Below are positions 50,571-58,576 of a stretch of DNA of 64,000 nucleotides, one piece after another (position 1 is the first letter of the stretch; each line of letters begins with the position of its first letter). The notes below the pieces were generated by a model. That model had not been told where the DNA came from, searched no databases, and worked only from the letters and a program-made list of their open reading frames with translations. The DNA comes from Burkholderia metallica (GTDB taxonomy: Bacteria; Pseudomonadota; Gammaproteobacteria; Burkholderiales; Burkholderiaceae). The DNA lies in contig NZ_CADFDB010000004.1 in NCBI RefSeq assembly GCF_902832845.1, forward strand, positions 496,001 to 560,000, given 5' to 3'. A program made the translations under genes and the position numbers.

Positions 50571-51068
50571 GTGCAAATCGACATTCGTTCCGCCACCGTC
50601 GCCGACGTGCCGCAGATCCTGCGTTTCATTACCGAGCTGGCCATCTACGAGAAGGCGGAACACGAAGTGATTGCGACGCCCGCGTCGCTCGAGCGCAGCC
50701 TGTTCGGCGACGGCTCGCCGGCGCGCGCGCTGATGTGCGAGGTCGACGGCGAGCCGGCCGGCTTCGCCGTGTATTTCTTCTCGTATTCGACGTGGCTCGC
50801 CCGGCAGGGGCTGTATCTCGAGGATCTGTACGTGTCGCCGCGCTTTCGGGGCGCGGGCGCCGGGCTGCGGCTGTTGAAGTCGCTCGCGCGGATCGCGGTC
50901 GAGTCGGGCTGCGGGCGTTTCGAGTGGAGCGTGCTCGACTGGAACGAGCCGGCGATCAGTTTCTACGAGCGCGTTGGCGCGGCGCTGCAGAGCGAATGGG
51001 TGCGTTACCGGCTCGCGGGCGACGAGTTGCGCGCGTTCGCCGACAGCGCGCCGGTGAGCGCCGCGTAA
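50571..51068 (+). CDS. GNAT acetyltransferase, spermidine/spermine N1-acetyltransferase-like
   Basis: A protein of 165 residues starting with GTG 50571, with a purine-rich site (ggaggaggg) ten bases upstream. The GNAT fold shows IRSATVADVPQILRFITELAIYE, GFAVYFFSYSTWLARQGLYLEDLYVSPRFRGAGAGLRLLKSLA (acetyl-CoA loop RFRGAGAG) and WSVLDWNEPAISFYERVGA. The order and motifs, including YEKAEHEV and LDWNEPAISFY, are strikingly like the eukaryotic SSAT/SAT2 family that acetylates polyamines or thialysine. The substrate is inferred only. Divergent from the LysR regulator and converging on the ABC transporter. Confidence 0.85.
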   Translation: MQIDIRSATVADVPQILRFITELAIYEKAEHEVIATPASLERSLFGDGSPARALMCEVDGEPAGFAVYFFSYSTWLARQGLYLEDLYVSPRFRGAGAGLRLLKSLARIAVESGCGRFEWSVLDWNEPAISFYERVGAALQSEWVRYRLAGDELRAFADSAPVSAA

Positions 51069-51074
51069 ACGCAA

Positions 51075-51109
51075 GACGGGCGCCGCGCGGCGAACCGCGG
51101 GCGCCCGTC
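51075..51109. terminator. Hairpin between the acetyltransferase gene and the ABC transporter operon
   Basis: Stem gacgggcgcc (51075-51084) with ggcgcccgtc (51100-51109), and an inner gcgcgg/ccgcg arm. No T run on either side, so it may act as a weak terminator or an RNA 3' stabiliser. Confidence 0.45.
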
Positions 51110-51122
51110 CGTGCGGCGTGCG

Positions 51123-51905
51123 TTACTTGAGGCTGCCCGACAGGAACCCGCGCAGGCGTTCGCTCTTCGGATGGGCGAACACCTCGGACGGCACGCCTTC
51201 TTCCTCGACGCGGCCCTGGTGCAGGAACATCACGTGGTTCGACACGTTGCGCGCGAAACCCATCTCGTGCGTGACGACGATCATCGTGCGGCCTTCCTCG
51301 GCCAGCTTCTGCATCACCTTCAGCACTTCGCCCACCAGCTCCGGGTCGAGCGCCGACGTCGGCTCGTCGAACAGCATCACGTCCGGGTGCATCGCCAGCG
51401 CGCGCGCAATCGCCACGCGCTGCTGCTGGCCGCCCGACAGGTGCGACGGATACTGCTTCTCGACGCGCGGCGCGAGGCCGACTTTCTCCAGGTATTGGCG
51501 CGCGCGCTCCTCGGCTTCCTTCTTCGGAATGCCGAGCACGTTCACGGGCGCTTCCATCACGTTCTCGATCACGTTCATGTGCGACCAGAGATTGAAGTGC
51601 TGGAACACCATCGACAGCTTGGTGCGTACGCGCTGCAGCTGCTTCGTATCGGCCGCGCGCAGCGCGCCGGTCTTGTCGAGCGCGGTGCGCACTTCCTCGC
51701 GGTCGACGAAGATGCGGCCCGCATTCGGCTGCTCGAGGAAGTTGATGCAGCGGAGCATCGTGCTCTTGCCGGAGCCGGACGAGCCGATCACGCTGATCAC
51801 GTCGCCCGAGTTCGCCTTCAGCGATACGCCCTTGAGCACCTCGTTGTCGCCGTACCGCTTGTGCAGATCGTCGACGAAAAGCTTCTGAGTCTGGGAATTC
51901 ATCAA
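51123..51905 (-). CDS. hisP: ABC transporter ATP-binding protein, basic amino acid type (HisP-like)
   Basis: A protein of 260 residues. Walker A is GSSGSGKST, the ABC signature LSGGQQQR and Walker [31 protein letters not shown] is characteristic of the polar amino acid family (HisP, GlnQ, ArtP). It energises the two permeases and the binding protein upstream. ATG 51905 (MMNSQTQKL) lies 15 bases from the permease stop at 51921. HisP, histidine/arginine/lysine/ornithine specificity is based on the set of genes and close similarity to HisP motifs, not on a specific residue. Confidence 0.9.
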   Translation of the reverse strand: MMNSQTQKLFVDDLHKRYGDNEVLKGVSLKANSGDVISVIGSSGSGKSTMLRCINFLEQPNAGRIFVDREEVRTALDKTGALRAADTKQLQRVRTKLSMVFQHFNLWSHMNVIENVMEAPVNVLGIPKKEAEERARQYLEKVGLAPRVEKQYPSHLSGGQQQRVAIARALAMHPDVMLFDEPTSALDPELVGEVLKVMQKLAEEGRTMIVVTHEMGFARNVSNHVMFLHQGRVEEEGVPSEVFAHPKSERLRGFLSGSLK

Positions 51906-51920
51906 TAGTCCTGCGAAAAC

Positions 51921-52634
51921 TTACTTGCCTTGCGGGCGCAGATACGCGAGCCAGCGGCGCTCGGCCTGGCGGAACAGCCACACGAGCGTGAACGAGATCA
52001 CCAGATAGAGCAGGGCGGCGATGCCGAACGCATGGAACGACATGTAGGTTGCCGAGTTCACGTCGCGGGCGATCTTCAGGATGTCCGGCACGGTCGCGGT
52101 GAACGCGACGGTGGTCGCGTGCAGCATCAGGATCACTTCGTTGCTGTACAGCGGCAGCGCGCGGCGCAGCGCCGACGGCAGGATCACGCGGCGATACATC
52201 GTGAACGTGGACATCCCGTACGCGCGCGCGGCTTCGATCTCGCCGTATGACGTCGCCTTGATCGCGCCCGCGAAGATCTCGGTGGTGTACGCGCAGGTGT
52301 TCAGCGTGAACGCGAGCAGCGTGCAGTGCATCCCGTCGCGGAAGAACGCGTCGAGCATCGGCGTGCCGCGCACGGCCTGCAGGCTGTAGAGGCCCGTGTA
52401 GCAGAGCAGCAACTGCACGTAGAGCGGCGTGCCGCGAAACACGTACGTGTAGAGCCACACGGCGCCCGACAGCCACTTCTTCTTCGACACGCGCGCGACC
52501 GCAAGCGGCACCGACAGGCAGAAGCCGAGGCCGATCGACACCACCAGCAGCCACAGCGTGATCGCCACGCCGGTGATGCGATAGCCGTCGGTGTACAGAT
52601 AGTTGCGCCAGTATTCTTGGATGAGTTCGATCAT
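51921..52634 (-). CDS. hisM: ABC transporter permease, basic amino acid type (HisM-like)
   Basis: A protein of 237 residues with five or six membrane helices. The amino acid permease EAA loop is visible as EIEAARAYGMSTFTMYRRVILPSALRRALP. The first residues MIELIQEYWRNYLYTDGYRITGVAITLWLL and the run FRGTPLYVQLLLCYTGL are typical HisM motifs. The ATG overlaps the stop of the HisQ-like gene by four bases (ATGA). It forms the second permease of a HisQM-type heterodimer. Confidence 0.9.
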   Translation of the reverse strand: MIELIQEYWRNYLYTDGYRITGVAITLWLLVVSIGLGFCLSVPLAVARVSKKKWLSGAVWLYTYVFRGTPLYVQLLLCYTGLYSLQAVRGTPMLDAFFRDGMHCTLLAFTLNTCAYTTEIFAGAIKATSYGEIEAARAYGMSTFTMYRRVILPSALRRALPLYSNEVILMLHATTVAFTATVPDILKIARDVNSATYMSFHAFGIAALLYLVISFTLVWLFRQAERRWLAYLRPQGK

Positions 52635-53320
52635 AGGTCAGCCTTGCGGACGCCGGTCGAGTAGCGCTTTTCGAGCCACATCAGCACGAAGTTCGAGATC
52701 GTCGTGATCGCGAGGTAGACGGCGCCCGCGATCAGCGTGAAGAAGAAGAACCGCAGCGTGCCCTTGCCGGCGTCCTGCGATGCCTTCACGACGTCGGCGA
52801 GGCCGATGATCGACACGAGCGCGGTCGACTTCACGAGCACCTGCCAGTTGTTGCCGATGCCGGGCAGCGCGAAGCGCATCATCTGCGGGAACATGATCCG
52901 CGTGAACACCTGCCAGTTCGTCATCCCGTACGCGCTGCCGGCCTCGAGCTGGCCGCGCGGCACCGACAGGAACGCGCCGCGGAACGTCTCGGTGAAGTAT
53001 GCGCCGTAGATGAAGCCGAGCACGAGCACGCCGGCGAGGAACGGGTCGATGTCGATCTGGTCCCAGCCGAGCGCGTCGGTCGCCATGTTCAGCCAGATCT
53101 GCAGGCTGTAGAACAGCAGCAGCATCAGCACGAGATCGGGCACGCCGCGGATCAGCGTCGTATAGACGGTGCCGACGCCGTTCGTGAAGCGGTTGCGCGA
53201 CAGCTTCGCGCCCGCACCGAGCAGGCCCAGCAGGAACGACAGCGCAAGCGAAAGCACCGCCAGTTTGACGGTTTGCCAGGTGCCAGCGAGGATCAGCGGG
53301 CCGTAGCCTTGTAGAAACAT
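52631..53320 (-). CDS. hisQ: ABC transporter permease, basic amino acid type (HisQ-like)
   Basis: A protein of 229 residues from ATG 53320 (MFLQGYGPLILAGTWQTVKLAVLSLAL). It has the typical amino acid permease helices and the EAA-like loop QLEAGSAYGMTNWQVFTRIMFPQMMRFALPGIGN. TTLIRGVPDLVLMLLLFY is a HisQ-type motif. An in-frame start at 53383 adds a run into the gap and was rejected. It lies 229 bases downstream of the binding protein gene and overlaps hisM. Confidence 0.9.
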   Translation of the reverse strand: MFLQGYGPLILAGTWQTVKLAVLSLALSFLLGLLGAGAKLSRNRFTNGVGTVYTTLIRGVPDLVLMLLLFYSLQIWLNMATDALGWDQIDIDPFLAGVLVLGFIYGAYFTETFRGAFLSVPRGQLEAGSAYGMTNWQVFTRIMFPQMMRFALPGIGNNWQVLVKSTALVSIIGLADVVKASQDAGKGTLRFFFFTLIAGAVYLAITTISNFVLMWLEKRYSTGVRKADL

Positions 53321-53549
53321 ATGTGGTCCCTGGTGTGGTCCCTTGGGGCGCACGCGGTGCGCCGCGAAAGTCGCGCCCGCCAAGCTGCGCGGAACGCCCC
53401 GTGCGTATCATGACCGTCCGCCCCGGCATCGGTGCCGGGCGAGCCCGCCGCGCGAACGGCGGGCAAGGAGGCGGGCGGCGCGTGGTCGACTGCCTGTACT
53501 GCGCGGACACGGGGCCGCCCCCGCGTCCGTTGCTGCTTCGTTTCGGCGC

Positions 53550-54332
53550 TTACCGGGCCGAAGCCGAATAGACGCTGAACGAGAAGTACTTGTGCGACAG
53601 CCGGTCGTACGTGCCGTCCTTGTGCATGTCGGCCAGTGCCTTGTTGATCTTGAGCTTCAGGTCCGTATCGTCCTTGCGCAGCCCGATCGCGGTGCCGTCG
53701 CCGATCGTCTTCGGATCCTTCACTTCCGGCCCGGCGAACGCGAAGCCCTTGCCGCGCGGCGTGCGCAGGAAGCCGTAGTCGGCCTGCAGTTCGTCCTGCA
53801 GCGTCGCGTCGAGGCGGCCCGAGCCGAGATCGGTATAGACCTGGTCCTGGTTCTGGTAAGGAATGACCGTCACGCCCTGCGGCTCCCAGTACGCCTTCGC
53901 GTAGGTTTCCTGCGTCGAGCCCTGCTCGACGCCCACGCGCTTGCCCTTCAGCGACGCGACCGTCGGCAGCAGCGGCGAGCCGGCCTTTGCGATCATCCGT
54001 GCCGGTGCGTCGTAGACCTTGTCGGAGAAGTCGATCTGCTCGCGGCGCTTGTCGGTGACGGTCAGCGACGACACGATGATGTCGTACTTCTTCGCCTTCA
54101 GCGCCGGGATGATGCCGTCGAGATCCTGCGCGACCCATACGCATTTCACGTTGATCCGCTTGCAGATTTCCTTCGTGAGATCGACGTCGAAACCGACGAT
54201 CTCGCCGCTCGGCGCGGTCGACTCGAACGGCGGGTAGCTGGCGTCGACGCCGATCCGCACGGTCTTCCACTCCTTCGCGAAGGCGCTGCCCGCCACGAGG
54301 GCGAGGGCGGCGCACAGGGCGGCCTTCTTCAT
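53550..54332 (-). CDS. hisJ: Periplasmic basic amino acid-binding protein (HisJ/ArgT-like)
   Basis: A protein of 260 residues from ATG 54332. A signal peptide ends GSAFAKEW. The mature part has the HisJ/ArgT/LAO signature VRIGVDASYPPFESTAPSGEIVGFDVDLTKEICKRINVKCVWV, DGIIPALKAKKYDIIVSSLTVTDKRREQIDFSDKVY and GVEQGSTQETYAKAYW. It binds lysine, arginine, ornithine or histidine in the periplasm and passes it to the HisQMP complex. aagga on the minus strand favours 54332 over 54338. First gene of the leftward hisJ-hisQ-hisM-hisP operon. Confidence 0.92.
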   Translation of the reverse strand: MKKAALCAALALVAGSAFAKEWKTVRIGVDASYPPFESTAPSGEIVGFDVDLTKEICKRINVKCVWVAQDLDGIIPALKAKKYDIIVSSLTVTDKRREQIDFSDKVYDAPARMIAKAGSPLLPTVASLKGKRVGVEQGSTQETYAKAYWEPQGVTVIPYQNQDQVYTDLGSGRLDATLQDELQADYGFLRTPRGKGFAFAGPEVKDPKTIGDGTAIGLRKDDTDLKLKINKALADMHKDGTYDRLSHKYFSFSVYSASAR

Positions 54333-54701
54333 TTCCATCCTTCTGTTGCTGACTTTCCGGGAGCGCTCGCGGCCGGTCGGACCGGGCGCCGCGGCGTATT
54401 CTAGACGGCCAAAAATCGCCGAACGGCGCTCTGGCGATGGCGGCCGCCGGAACGGCGAACGCCAAAAGGGCGGTATTTTACCCGAACGCGATACCCGGAA
54501 ACCGGCAATCCGGGCCGACCGATGGATTCTTCGACGTATTGACCCGGCCGTTGCGATAATCGGTGTATTCGCAATGGACATTGCATGGATTGCATGCACA
54601 CGTGCAACGATGCGGTGCGCAGACGGCGGATTGTGGCGCGATTGGCACACCCATACAGTGACGGCAGACCAGAACAACGCACGTCACGGAGTGTCCGTCC
54701 C
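54333..54701. promoter_or_regulatory. Divergent region between hisJ-like and pirin-like genes
   Basis: A 369-base gap. It contains the inverted repeat ttgcga (54551-54556) / tcgcaa (54569-54574), and two direct copies of attgcatg (54580-54587 and 54589-54596). The clustering of TTGC/GCAA elements suggests an operator region for one of the divergent operons. No -10/-35 pair was fixed. Confidence 0.4.
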
Positions 54702-55397
54702 ATGTTCCAGATCCGCCGCGCCGCCGATCGCGACCAGCGCAGCCACGGCTGGCACGAATTCCTTCACAGCTTTCCCTTGGGGTCCGGCCGGAGCGGGCCG
54801 TCGGCGTTCGGCGCGTTGCGCGAACTGAACGAGGAATGCATCGCGCCGACCCGCGGCTACGGGATGCGGCCGTACCGCGACGCGGAAATCGTCACCTACG
54901 TGCTCGACGGTGCGCTGGGACATCGCGACAGCCTCGGCAACGGCGCGATCGTCCGCGCGGGCGGCGTGCAGCGCATGAGCGCGGGCACCGGCGTCATGCT
55001 GAGCGAAACCAACGCGTCGCATGACGCGCCGTTGCGCCTGCTGCGGATCTGGCTCGCGCCGGCCGGGGCGGGCGGCCGGCCCGGCTACGCGCAGACGCGC
55101 TTCGCCGACCACGAGAAGCGCGGGCGGCTGCGGCTCGTCGCGGCGCCGGACGGCGGCGACGGTGCATTGCCGGTGCGTGCGGACGCACGCATCTTCGCGG
55201 GGCTGATCGACGGCGACGAAGCGACGGCGTTCGACCTGCCGGCCGGGCGCCGCGCGTACGTGCACGTGGTACGCGGCGACGTCGAGGTGAACGGCCGCGC
55301 GCTGGCCGCGGGCGACGGCGTACGGATCGGCGGCGTGGACGCGGTGGCGTTCGCGCGCGGCCGGGCGGCCGAGGTGCTGCTGCTCGACGTCGCCTGA
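54702..55397 (+). CDS. Pirin-family protein without usual metal ligands (YhaK-like)
   Basis: A bicupin of 231 residues. The pirin outline is clear (SHGWHEFLHSF at the start; RDAEIVTYVLDGALGHRDSLGNG; VQRMSAGTGV; LRLLRIWL), but the metal-binding HPHRD is RPYRD and the HSEFN of metal-containing relatives is LSETN, so at least three of four ligands are missing. E. coli YhaK is a relative without metal in the cupin site. Quercetinase activity seen in YhhW is therefore unlikely. ATG 54702 (MFQIRRAADRDQRS) was chosen; a frame from 54585 adds Cys/Arg-rich shadow residues. Stands alone between the hisJ-like operon and a converging Spy-like gene. Confidence 0.85.
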   Translation: MFQIRRAADRDQRSHGWHEFLHSFPLGSGRSGPSAFGALRELNEECIAPTRGYGMRPYRDAEIVTYVLDGALGHRDSLGNGAIVRAGGVQRMSAGTGVMLSETNASHDAPLRLLRIWLAPAGAGGRPGYAQTRFADHEKRGRLRLVAAPDGGDGALPVRADARIFAGLIDGDEATAFDLPAGRRAYVHVVRGDVEVNGRALAAGDGVRIGGVDAVAFARGRAAEVLLLDVA

Positions 55398-55404
55398 CAC
55401 GAAA

Positions 55405-55436
55405 AAGGGGACGCGAGCCGATGCCCGCGTCCCCTT
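55405..55436. terminator. Terminator between the pirin-like and Spy-like genes
   Basis: 11-bp stem aaggggacgcg (55405-55415) with cgcgtcccctt (55426-55436). A run of five A at 55402-55406 gives T on the minus strand, so it mainly ends the Spy-like gene. Confidence 0.85.
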
Positions 55437-55465
55437 CGACGCCGCTCCGGGAGCGGCCTGCCGGC

Positions 55466-56017
55466 TTACTGCGCCGGTGCCGACGCGCCCTTGGCGGCCG
55501 CGCGGTGCTGCTCCCAGCGCGCCTTCATCTTCTCGTGGCGCTGCTCCATCTTCGCGAACTGCTGCTTGAGCGCCGTGCTGACCGTGGTCTTCTGCTGGTC
55601 GTTCAGCCCGTTGTAGAACGTGAGCCATGCGGCGGACGTCTGCTCGCGCAGCTGCGCGTTCTGCGCTTCGGCCTGCTGGCGGGCCGAGTGCAGCGCGTTC
55701 AGGTCGAGGATCGGCTGGTTCTGCTGCGCCTTGAGCTGGTCGCGCATCTGCTCGTGGTTCTTGCGCATCGCATCACGGTTCTGCTTCATCGTGTTGACGG
55801 CCGTCTGCCATTGCTGTTCCTGCGACGCGTTGAGCTTCAGCTGGTCGTGCAGTTTCATGATCGCGCCGAACGGGCCGCCATCGTGCCCGTGCATCTCGTG
55901 CATGCCGGGGCCGCCCGGCGGCGGCATGTCGTTGGGCTGCGCGGCATGCGCGGTGCCGAATGCGAGAGCGAGCACAGTGGCGGCCGCGATGGCCACGCGG
56001 GAAGTCTTCTTATACAT
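55466..56017 (-). CDS. Spy/CpxP-like periplasmic protein
   Basis: A protein of 183 residues. A signal peptide ends ALAFGTAHAAQPND; the mature protein begins with a Met/His-rich stretch (MPPPGGPGMHEMHGHDGG) suited to metal binding, then an alpha-helical region typical of Spy/CpxP/ZraP chaperones: LHDQLKLNASQEQQWQTAVNTMKQNRDAMRKNHEQM and WLTFYNGLNDQQKTTVSTALKQQFAKMEQRH with LTxxQ-like repeats. aggag stands upstream of ATG 56017. It is divergent from a two-component system, a common arrangement where the system regulates the chaperone upon envelope or metal stress. Confidence 0.85.
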   Translation of the reverse strand: MYKKTSRVAIAAATVLALAFGTAHAAQPNDMPPPGGPGMHEMHGHDGGPFGAIMKLHDQLKLNASQEQQWQTAVNTMKQNRDAMRKNHEQMRDQLKAQQNQPILDLNALHSARQQAEAQNAQLREQTSAAWLTFYNGLNDQQKTTVSTALKQQFAKMEQRHEKMKARWEQHRAAAKGASAPAQ

Positions 56018-56241
56018 TTCAGAAACTCCTTGTATCCAAAGGGTCCGGCGATGCGGTGCCGGGAAAGCCGTGTACCGCATCCGGTAAGACGCAGGTTAGC
56101 GATGCAGGCTCCGGCCGGTGTTACGCGGGGCGGTGGCTGGGTTACCGTGCATTACAGTTCCCTTGCGCGGTAACCCGCAGTAACCCTTTCGTCCCTTTGT
56201 TGCGTTCTTCGACTCCGCCCTCGCGCGGTAAACTTCGAGCC
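56018..56241. promoter_or_regulatory. Divergent region between the Spy-like gene and the two-component system
   Basis: A 224-base gap for two promoters. The repeated element cggtaac / gttac appears several times: ggttaccgtg (56140-56150), gcggtaacccgcagtaaccc (56166-56186) and gcggtaaact (56225-56235). These copies could be binding sites of the divergently coded OmpR-type regulator. Inference only. Confidence 0.45.
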
Positions 56242-56967
56242 ATGACTACCCAGATCCTCATCGTCGACGACGACCAAGAACTCCGAGACCTGCTGCGCGA
56301 CTATCTCGTGCGCCAGGGGATGGAAGTGTCCGTGCTGCACGACGCGGCGACGCTCGAGAAGCGCCTCGAGCGCGAGCGGCCCGACCTGATCGTGCTGGAC
56401 CTGATGATGCCGGGCGTCGACGGCCTCACCGCGCTGCGTCAGTTGCGCGCGGCCGGCGACGACATCCCCGTGATCATGCTGACCGCGCGCGCGGACGACG
56501 TCGACCGCATCGTCGGCCTCGAACTCGGCGCGGACGATTACCTCGGCAAGCCGTTCAACCCGCGCGAACTGCTCGCGCGCGTGCAGGCCGTGCTGCGCCG
56601 GCGTCGGGCGACGCCGTCGGCGGCGGCGCCCGAACAGCGCGAGCCGTTCGCGTTCGGCCGCTTCGTGCTCGACTTCCAGGCGCGTACGCTGTCCGTCGAC
56701 GGCAAGCCGGCCACGCTGTCGAGCAGCGAGTTCGCGCTGCTGAAGATCTTCGTGAACCATGCGCTGCGCACGCTCACGCGCGAGCGGCTGCTCGAGCTGC
56801 TGCACGGCCCCGAGTACGACGGCACCGATCGCGGCATCGACGTCCAGGTGTGGCGCCTGCGCCGCATTCTCGAAACGGATCCGTCGACGCCGCGCTTCAT
56901 CCAGACGGTCCGCGGGCGCGGCTACGTGTTCGTGCCCGACGGCGAGGCCCATGCGCAAACCCATTGA
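56242..56967 (+). CDS. OmpR-family response regulator
   Basis: A protein of 241 residues. The receiver domain has the acidic pair in ILIVDDDQEL, the phospho-acceptor Asp in LIVLDLMMPGVDG, Thr in MLTARAD and Lys in YLGKPFNPREL. After a linker comes a winged helix of the OmpR/PhoB class (FALLKIFVNHALRTLTRERLL and GTDRGIDVQVWRLRRILETDP to VRGRGYVFVPD). The stop overlaps the kinase gene start by 17 bases, so the pair is an operon. The divergent Spy-like gene is the probable target, which points to envelope or metal stress sensing. Confidence 0.92.
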   Translation: MTTQILIVDDDQELRDLLRDYLVRQGMEVSVLHDAATLEKRLERERPDLIVLDLMMPGVDGLTALRQLRAAGDDIPVIMLTARADDVDRIVGLELGADDYLGKPFNPRELLARVQAVLRRRRATPSAAAPEQREPFAFGRFVLDFQARTLSVDGKPATLSSSEFALLKIFVNHALRTLTRERLLELLHGPEYDGTDRGIDVQVWRLRRILETDPSTPRFIQTVRGRGYVFVPDGEAHAQTH

Positions 56968-58267
56968 TTCACTGTTCGGGCGGCTCGCGCTGCTCGTCAT
57001 CGGTGTCCTGCTCCTGTCGCACTTCGCGTGGTTCTTCGCGATGCGGCTCGAGCGCAGCCAGATGCAGACGCGCTACGCGGTCGAAGAGGCCGCGTTCCTG
57101 GTCGACGCGGTGCGCCAGCACGTCGAGCGCACGCCCGACCAGCCGCTGCCGTCGCGGGTGAGGCTCGTGGCGCCGGACAGCGCCGACGTGCCGAACGGCG
57201 ATCCGTCGAACCTGCCGGCGCCGCTCAAGCGGTTCCGCGACGACGTGAGCGAGCGGATGCCGCCCGGCACGCGCGTCGAGATCGGCGCGCCCGGCCGGCC
57301 GCCGGTGCTGTGGGTGAAGGAGCCGACCGATCGCAACTGGATCGTGGTGCCCGTGCAGCCGCTGCGGCCGCCGCGCTCGCTCGACCGGATGCTGCTGTGG
57401 CTCGGCACGATCTTCTCGGCCGGCGTGATCGCCGCGTTGTTCGCGGCCTGGCAGCTGCAGCAGCCGCTGCGTTCGCTCGCGCGCGCGGTTGCGCGCTTCG
57501 GCCGCGGCCAGCCGGTGCCGCCGCTGCGCGAGCGCGGCCCGCGCGAGCTGCGCCAGCTCACGCACGGCTTCAACCAGATGGTCGAGCAGGTATCGCAGGC
57601 CGAGAGCGACCGGGCGGTGATGCTGGCGGGCGTCGCGCACGACCTGCGCACGCCGCTTGCGCGGATGCGGCTGCGGGCGGAAATGATGGACGACGTCCGG
57701 TTGCGCGACGGCGTCGTGCGCGACGTCGATTCGATGTCGCACATCGTCGACCAGTTTCTGGCGTTTGCGCACGGCGGGTCCGACCGCAGCGAGCCGGTGC
57801 CGGTCGACCAGGCATGCGAGCGGATCGCCCGCAGCTATCGCGCGGTCGCGCCGAATGCGCCGACCGTCCAGACCCGGCTCGACGCCGATCCGGGCTTCCG
57901 CCTGCCGACGGCCACGCTCGACCGGATCCTGTCGAACCTGCTGGACAACGCGCATGCGTACGGTGCGCCGCCCGTGCTCGTCGAGACGTCGCGTACGCCG
58001 ACCGGCTACGTGCTGTCGGTCAGCGACAGCGGCGGCGGGATTGCGCCGCGCGACCTCGCGGCTGCGACGCGGCCGTTCGTGCGGCTCGATCCCGCGCGCG
58101 GCGGCAACGGCCACAGCGGGCTCGGGCTCGCGATCGTCGAACGGCTCGTCCTCAGGCTGGGCGGTACGTGCGACATCGGCAACCGTCCCGAAGGCGGCCT
58201 GCGCGTCGCGATGACGTTCCCGTTCGAGGTCGTGCCGAAGGACGAGCCCCACGCCCAGGCTGCATGA
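56951..58267 (+). CDS. Sensor histidine kinase (EnvZ-like)
   Basis: A protein of 438 residues. Two membrane helices (about residues 12-32 and 148-170) enclose a periplasmic sensor part of about 115 residues, then a HAMP domain (LQQPLRSLARAVARFGRGQPV), the DHp helix with the phospho-accepting His in AGVAHDLRTPLARMRLRAEMM, and an HATPase domain with ILSNLLDNAHAYGA (N box), VSDSGGGIAP (G1 box) and GHSGLGLAIVERLV (G2 box). The arrangement corresponds to EnvZ/RisS-like kinases. ATG 56951 overlaps the regulator gene. The signal is unknown; the neighbour suggests periplasmic stress or metals. Confidence 0.9.
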   Translation: MRKPIDSLFGRLALLVIGVLLLSHFAWFFAMRLERSQMQTRYAVEEAAFLVDAVRQHVERTPDQPLPSRVRLVAPDSADVPNGDPSNLPAPLKRFRDDVSERMPPGTRVEIGAPGRPPVLWVKEPTDRNWIVVPVQPLRPPRSLDRMLLWLGTIFSAGVIAALFAAWQLQQPLRSLARAVARFGRGQPVPPLRERGPRELRQLTHGFNQMVEQVSQAESDRAVMLAGVAHDLRTPLARMRLRAEMMDDVRLRDGVVRDVDSMSHIVDQFLAFAHGGSDRSEPVPVDQACERIARSYRAVAPNAPTVQTRLDADPGFRLPTATLDRILSNLLDNAHAYGAPPVLVETSRTPTGYVLSVSDSGGGIAPRDLAAATRPFVRLDPARGGNGHSGLGLAIVERLVLRLGGTCDIGNRPEGGLRVAMTFPFEVVPKDEPHAQAA

Positions 58268-58309
58268 GCGGATGCGGCGCCGGCCCGGCCGGGCCGGCGC
58301 CGCACGGCA

Positions 58310-58576
58310 TCATTCGCCGAACAGCGTGCCGAGCGTCTCGGCCGCGTTGCTGTCGATGGTGTTGTAGGTCACGGTGGTGGCCTCGAAGATGTAGACGGTC
58401 GTATACCGGCCGAGGCGCTCCAGGATTTCCTCCTGCAGCGATTCCGGCACGACGTTCATATTCAGGTACCATGCCGTCGACGACAGCCGCGTCTGGAACG
58501 ACCCGTACTCCTGCATCAATTCGTAGAACGCGTCGGCATCCTGATCGCGGCAGACGATCACCAAGTTTCCTGCCAT
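58310..58576 (-). CDS. Small hypothetical protein with a Cas2-like ferredoxin-fold pattern
   Basis: A protein of 88 residues from ATG 58576, preceded by a good ribosome site (ggaggaaaggg). I see strand-helix-strand-strand-helix-strand order: NLVIVCRD, ADAFYELMQEYG, FQTRLSSTAWYLNMN, PESLQEEILERLG, TTVYIFEATTVTYNT. This resembles the fold of Cas2 and of the SinR-like family of solitary relatives, though no CRISPR array, cas1 or toxin-partner gene is near. Family assignment is tentative and could be chance. The longer frame to 58663 adds unconserved basic residues. It converges on the sensor kinase and no terminator is evident. Confidence 0.6.
   Translation of the reverse strand: MAGNLVIVCRDQDADAFYELMQEYGSFQTRLSSTAWYLNMNVVPESLQEEILERLGRYTTVYIFEATTVTYNTIDSNAAETLGTLFGE

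Noticed and set aside
56951-58267. Possibility that the kinase-regulator pair is RisAS, CpxAR or EnvZ-OmpR proper
   Set aside because: Signature motifs are shared by all; no specific residues allow a name, so no symbol was given.
58310-58576. A CRISPR or toxin-antitoxin locus around the Cas2-like protein
   Set aside because: No repeat array, cas1, antitoxin-like partner or mobile element nearby.
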